Source of the DNA: Bacteroidales bacterium UBA5219
GTDB taxonomy: Bacteria > Bacteroidota > Bacteroidia > Bacteroidales > ML635J-15
DNA length: 64,000 bases
Direction: 5' to 3'
Assembly (NCBI GenBank): GCA_002412425.1
Contig: DHVB01000077.1
Location: 62,001-126,000 of the forward strand
Shown here piece after piece: positions 62,568 through 64,000 of the stretch (positions are counted from its first letter, which is position 1; every line of letters starts with the position of its first letter). The notes under the pieces are model-generated. The model worked only from the letters and a program-made list of their open reading frames with translations. It was not told where the DNA came from and did no database searches. Both the position numbers and the translations under genes were made by a program.

Positions 62568-63506
62568 TTATTCTTCAACAATAAACTTTCTAACCAATAT
62601 ATTATCGGACAAATAAATTTTTGCAAAGTAAACTCCTGAACTCAAAGCACTTATATCAACTTTTGCTATATTATTAGAAACAGTTTTATAATTTACAATT
62701 TGACCTGAAATATTTAAAATCTCTACAGACTCAATATTTTCTTCTGAAACAATATTTAAAATACTTGTTGCAGGATTTGGATAAATTTGTATTTCAGAAA
62801 TATCAAAATCTTCTGTATTGGTAAAAAAACAAAAATTATAATGGGGATTTTGATAATAAAAATTATCATTTTTATAAGCACAAAACAAATGATTTGGTCC
62901 TCCTGTTATCGGAATTTGTTCACGTCCACAATCATGAAATCCATTCAACCCACCAACACCTTCAATATAAAGGTCTGGAAAATCAAAATAACATACATTT
63001 AAAAGATAGTGTTTTCGGCTTTCACCATTTATTTCAGCATAATAAATTGAATCTACTATCATAAAAGTATCGCAAGGTTCTGACATGCCCCCACAATACA
63101 AATCATATAATGAACAATCAGCCATCAAAAAAGGATTTCTAAAATTTAAGGTATCTCCTTTTTCGACATAATAATCATAAATTAAGCCTTCATGTCCATA
63201 TAAATTTCTGGCATAAACTTTTCTGTCATCTGTTTCTCTTAAAAATCCAATAAGTTGTTTGTTAATCAAGGGATGATATTCTACGTGACTTTCTGATTCA
63301 TACAGTTTTTTATATGTCTGTTCTCCGATAACAGTATCTTCTCCTATGATTTCGTAATGAGTGCTCGTAATTATATTTGTACCACATATTGAAGATCCAA
63401 GACTAAAATAATTTCCTGTTTCCACTATTGGGACATAATCTTGTGACGAACAAATGCTTGCTATTGTTACAAATAAAGACAAGCAAAGTATTTTTAGATT
63501 TTTCAT
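62568..63506 (-). CDS. T9SS-exported protein, unknown function
   Basis: 312 residues. Signal peptide (NLKILCLSLFVTIASICSSQ). The middle has SLGSSICGTNIITSTHYEIIGEDTVIGEQTYKKLYES-type sequence with YKKLYES and paired cysteines (DCSLYDLYCGGMSEPCD), plus YIEGVGGLNGFHDCG, a pattern often seen in secreted Bacteroidota proteins of unknown role. The C-terminal 75 residues are a type A sorting domain (IQIYPNPATSILNIVS, then LSSGVYFAKIYL). No catalytic motif seen. The gene precedes the sigma/anti-sigma pair and may be under its control. Confidence 0.78.
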   Translation of the reverse strand: MKNLKILCLSLFVTIASICSSQDYVPIVETGNYFSLGSSICGTNIITSTHYEIIGEDTVIGEQTYKKLYESESHVEYHPLINKQLIGFLRETDDRKVYARNLYGHEGLIYDYYVEKGDTLNFRNPFLMADCSLYDLYCGGMSEPCDTFMIVDSIYYAEINGESRKHYLLNVCYFDFPDLYIEGVGGLNGFHDCGREQIPITGGPNHLFCAYKNDNFYYQNPHYNFCFFTNTEDFDISEIQIYPNPATSILNIVSEENIESVEILNISGQIVNYKTVSNNIAKVDISALSSGVYFAKIYLSDNILVRKFIVEE

Positions 63507-63752
63507 GTAAGTAATTTTTAAAATTTAACCTTTATAAAACTTATTATTGCCTGTCCTTTAGCAAGCATTTAGGACAAAAAAACCAACTTCATAAAAGCTT
63601 TAGCTTAATATTCTACAATAATAAGCAAAATATCTTAAATAGCAATGCTTTTTCAATAATTTTGTGGTATAAATTTTAGTTTAATTTGATTAGCCTTGTA
63701 GTTTTTAAACTATTTAAAAATTTTAATAATAGTTTTAAAAAAATAATTTTGT

Positions 63753-63760
63753 TAAATTTG
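63753..63760 (+). promoter_or_regulatory. -7 element, response regulator gene
   Basis: TAAATTTG matches TAnnTTTG, 18 bases before the ATG at 63779. The 272-base gap 63507-63778 holds only this and short imperfect repeats. Confidence 0.5.
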
Positions 63761-63778
63761 CACAAAATTCTAAAATAA

Positions 63779-64000
63779 ATGGCAAAAATTTTAATAATTG
63801 ATGACGAAAGAGCTATCCGCAACACTTTAAAAGATATTTTAAGTTTTGAAAAACATAATGTTGATTTAGCTGAAGATGGTGTTGAAGGGATAAAATTAAC
63901 AGAAGACAATACTTACGATTTAATTTTTTGTGATATTAAAATGCCTCAAATGGACGGCATTGAAGTTTTAGAAGTTTTGCATGAAACAATTCCCGAAACT
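63779..64000 (+). CDS. Response regulator (5' part; continues beyond window)
   Basis: 74 residues are visible from ATG at 63779 (codon at 63779-63781). MAKILIIDDERAIRNTLKDI is the start of a receiver domain with the acidic pair DD, and the phosphorylation Asp is in FCDIKMPQMDGIEVLEVL. The output domain lies outside the window; the sequence style (IIDDERAIRNTLKDIL) is common in NtrC-type sigma-54 regulators, but this cannot be decided here. No sensor kinase is visible. Confidence 0.85.
   Translation, partial: MAKILIIDDERAIRNTLKDILSFEKHNVDLAEDGVEGIKLTEDNTYDLIFCDIKMPQMDGIEVLEVLHETIPET

Overview
The window is strongly AT-rich DNA from a member of the Bacteroidota, most likely a Bacteroidales-like anaerobe. 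The evidence is four secreted proteins ending in a type IX secretion (T9SS) sorting domain, a PorP/SprF protein, three TPR/PD40 beta-propeller proteins, an S46 dipeptidyl-peptidase, a ribosomal protein S16 with a long acidic tail, and many promoters with the Bacteroidota -7 element TAnnTTTG and weak ribosome binding sites. Paired acetate and butyrate kinase routes plus selA-selB suggest fermentation with selenoprotein synthesis. No rRNA, tRNA, CRISPR, prophage or intact insertion sequence was seen.

Layout. 1-5.5 kb: a truncated MFS transporter, a large T9SS surface protein, a tiny lipoprotein, an outer-membrane protein and GAPDH (gap). 5.5-13.1 kb: an ABC permease, a DUF2027-Smr protein, queA, a DUF308 membrane protein, a SlyD-like isomerase, a hypothetical gene coupled to ung, an ECF sigma factor and a small exported protein. 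13.1-23.2 kb, mostly minus strand: selB-selA, a GC-richer block of nested palindromes (REP-like), HIT protein, greA, purH, an orphan ATP-grasp-like protein, a barrel protein and a CotH lipoprotein. 23.4-27.5 kb: rpsP-rimM and polA. 27.5-36.2 kb: a thioredoxin-fold protein without CXXC, a DPP7-type peptidase, fbp and two T9SS cargo proteins.

36.2-43.1 kb: a repeat-rich intergenic region, then the minus-strand operon FAH-family gene, pta, ackA, ptb, buk, ridA, preceded by gcvT and its terminator. 43.3-44.6 kb: a MORN-repeat protein and a 450-base gap with a promoter, a long bulged stem and a terminator, which I read as a candidate structured RNA. 44.6-53.9 kb: envelope proteins (TPR/PD40, with or without OmpA domain, and PorP/SprF), an ECF sigma factor, a His-rich metal exporter and a four-helix-bundle protein. 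54.1-59.4 kb: a 56-residue acidic ORF, hemW, an O-antigen-ligase/Wzz/Wzz set and a CoA-binding protein. 59.5-64 kb: a sialidase, an ECF sigma gene with an anti-sigma/TonB fusion, a T9SS protein, and the start of a response regulator.

How it fits together: fbp and gap belong to central sugar metabolism; pta-ackA and ptb-buk convert acyl-CoA to ATP plus acetate, butyrate or similar acids; the peptidase and sialidase suggest use of peptides and sialoglycans; the T9SS cargo and PorP/PD40 proteins build the surface. The points most worth a second look are the candidate RNA at 44.3-44.6 kb, an N-terminal domain shared by two T9SS proteins 31 kb apart, the acyl-kinase operon with a terminator-like hairpin just before its first gene, the palindromic repeats at 16.7 and 36.3 kb, and the anti-sigma/TonB fusion.
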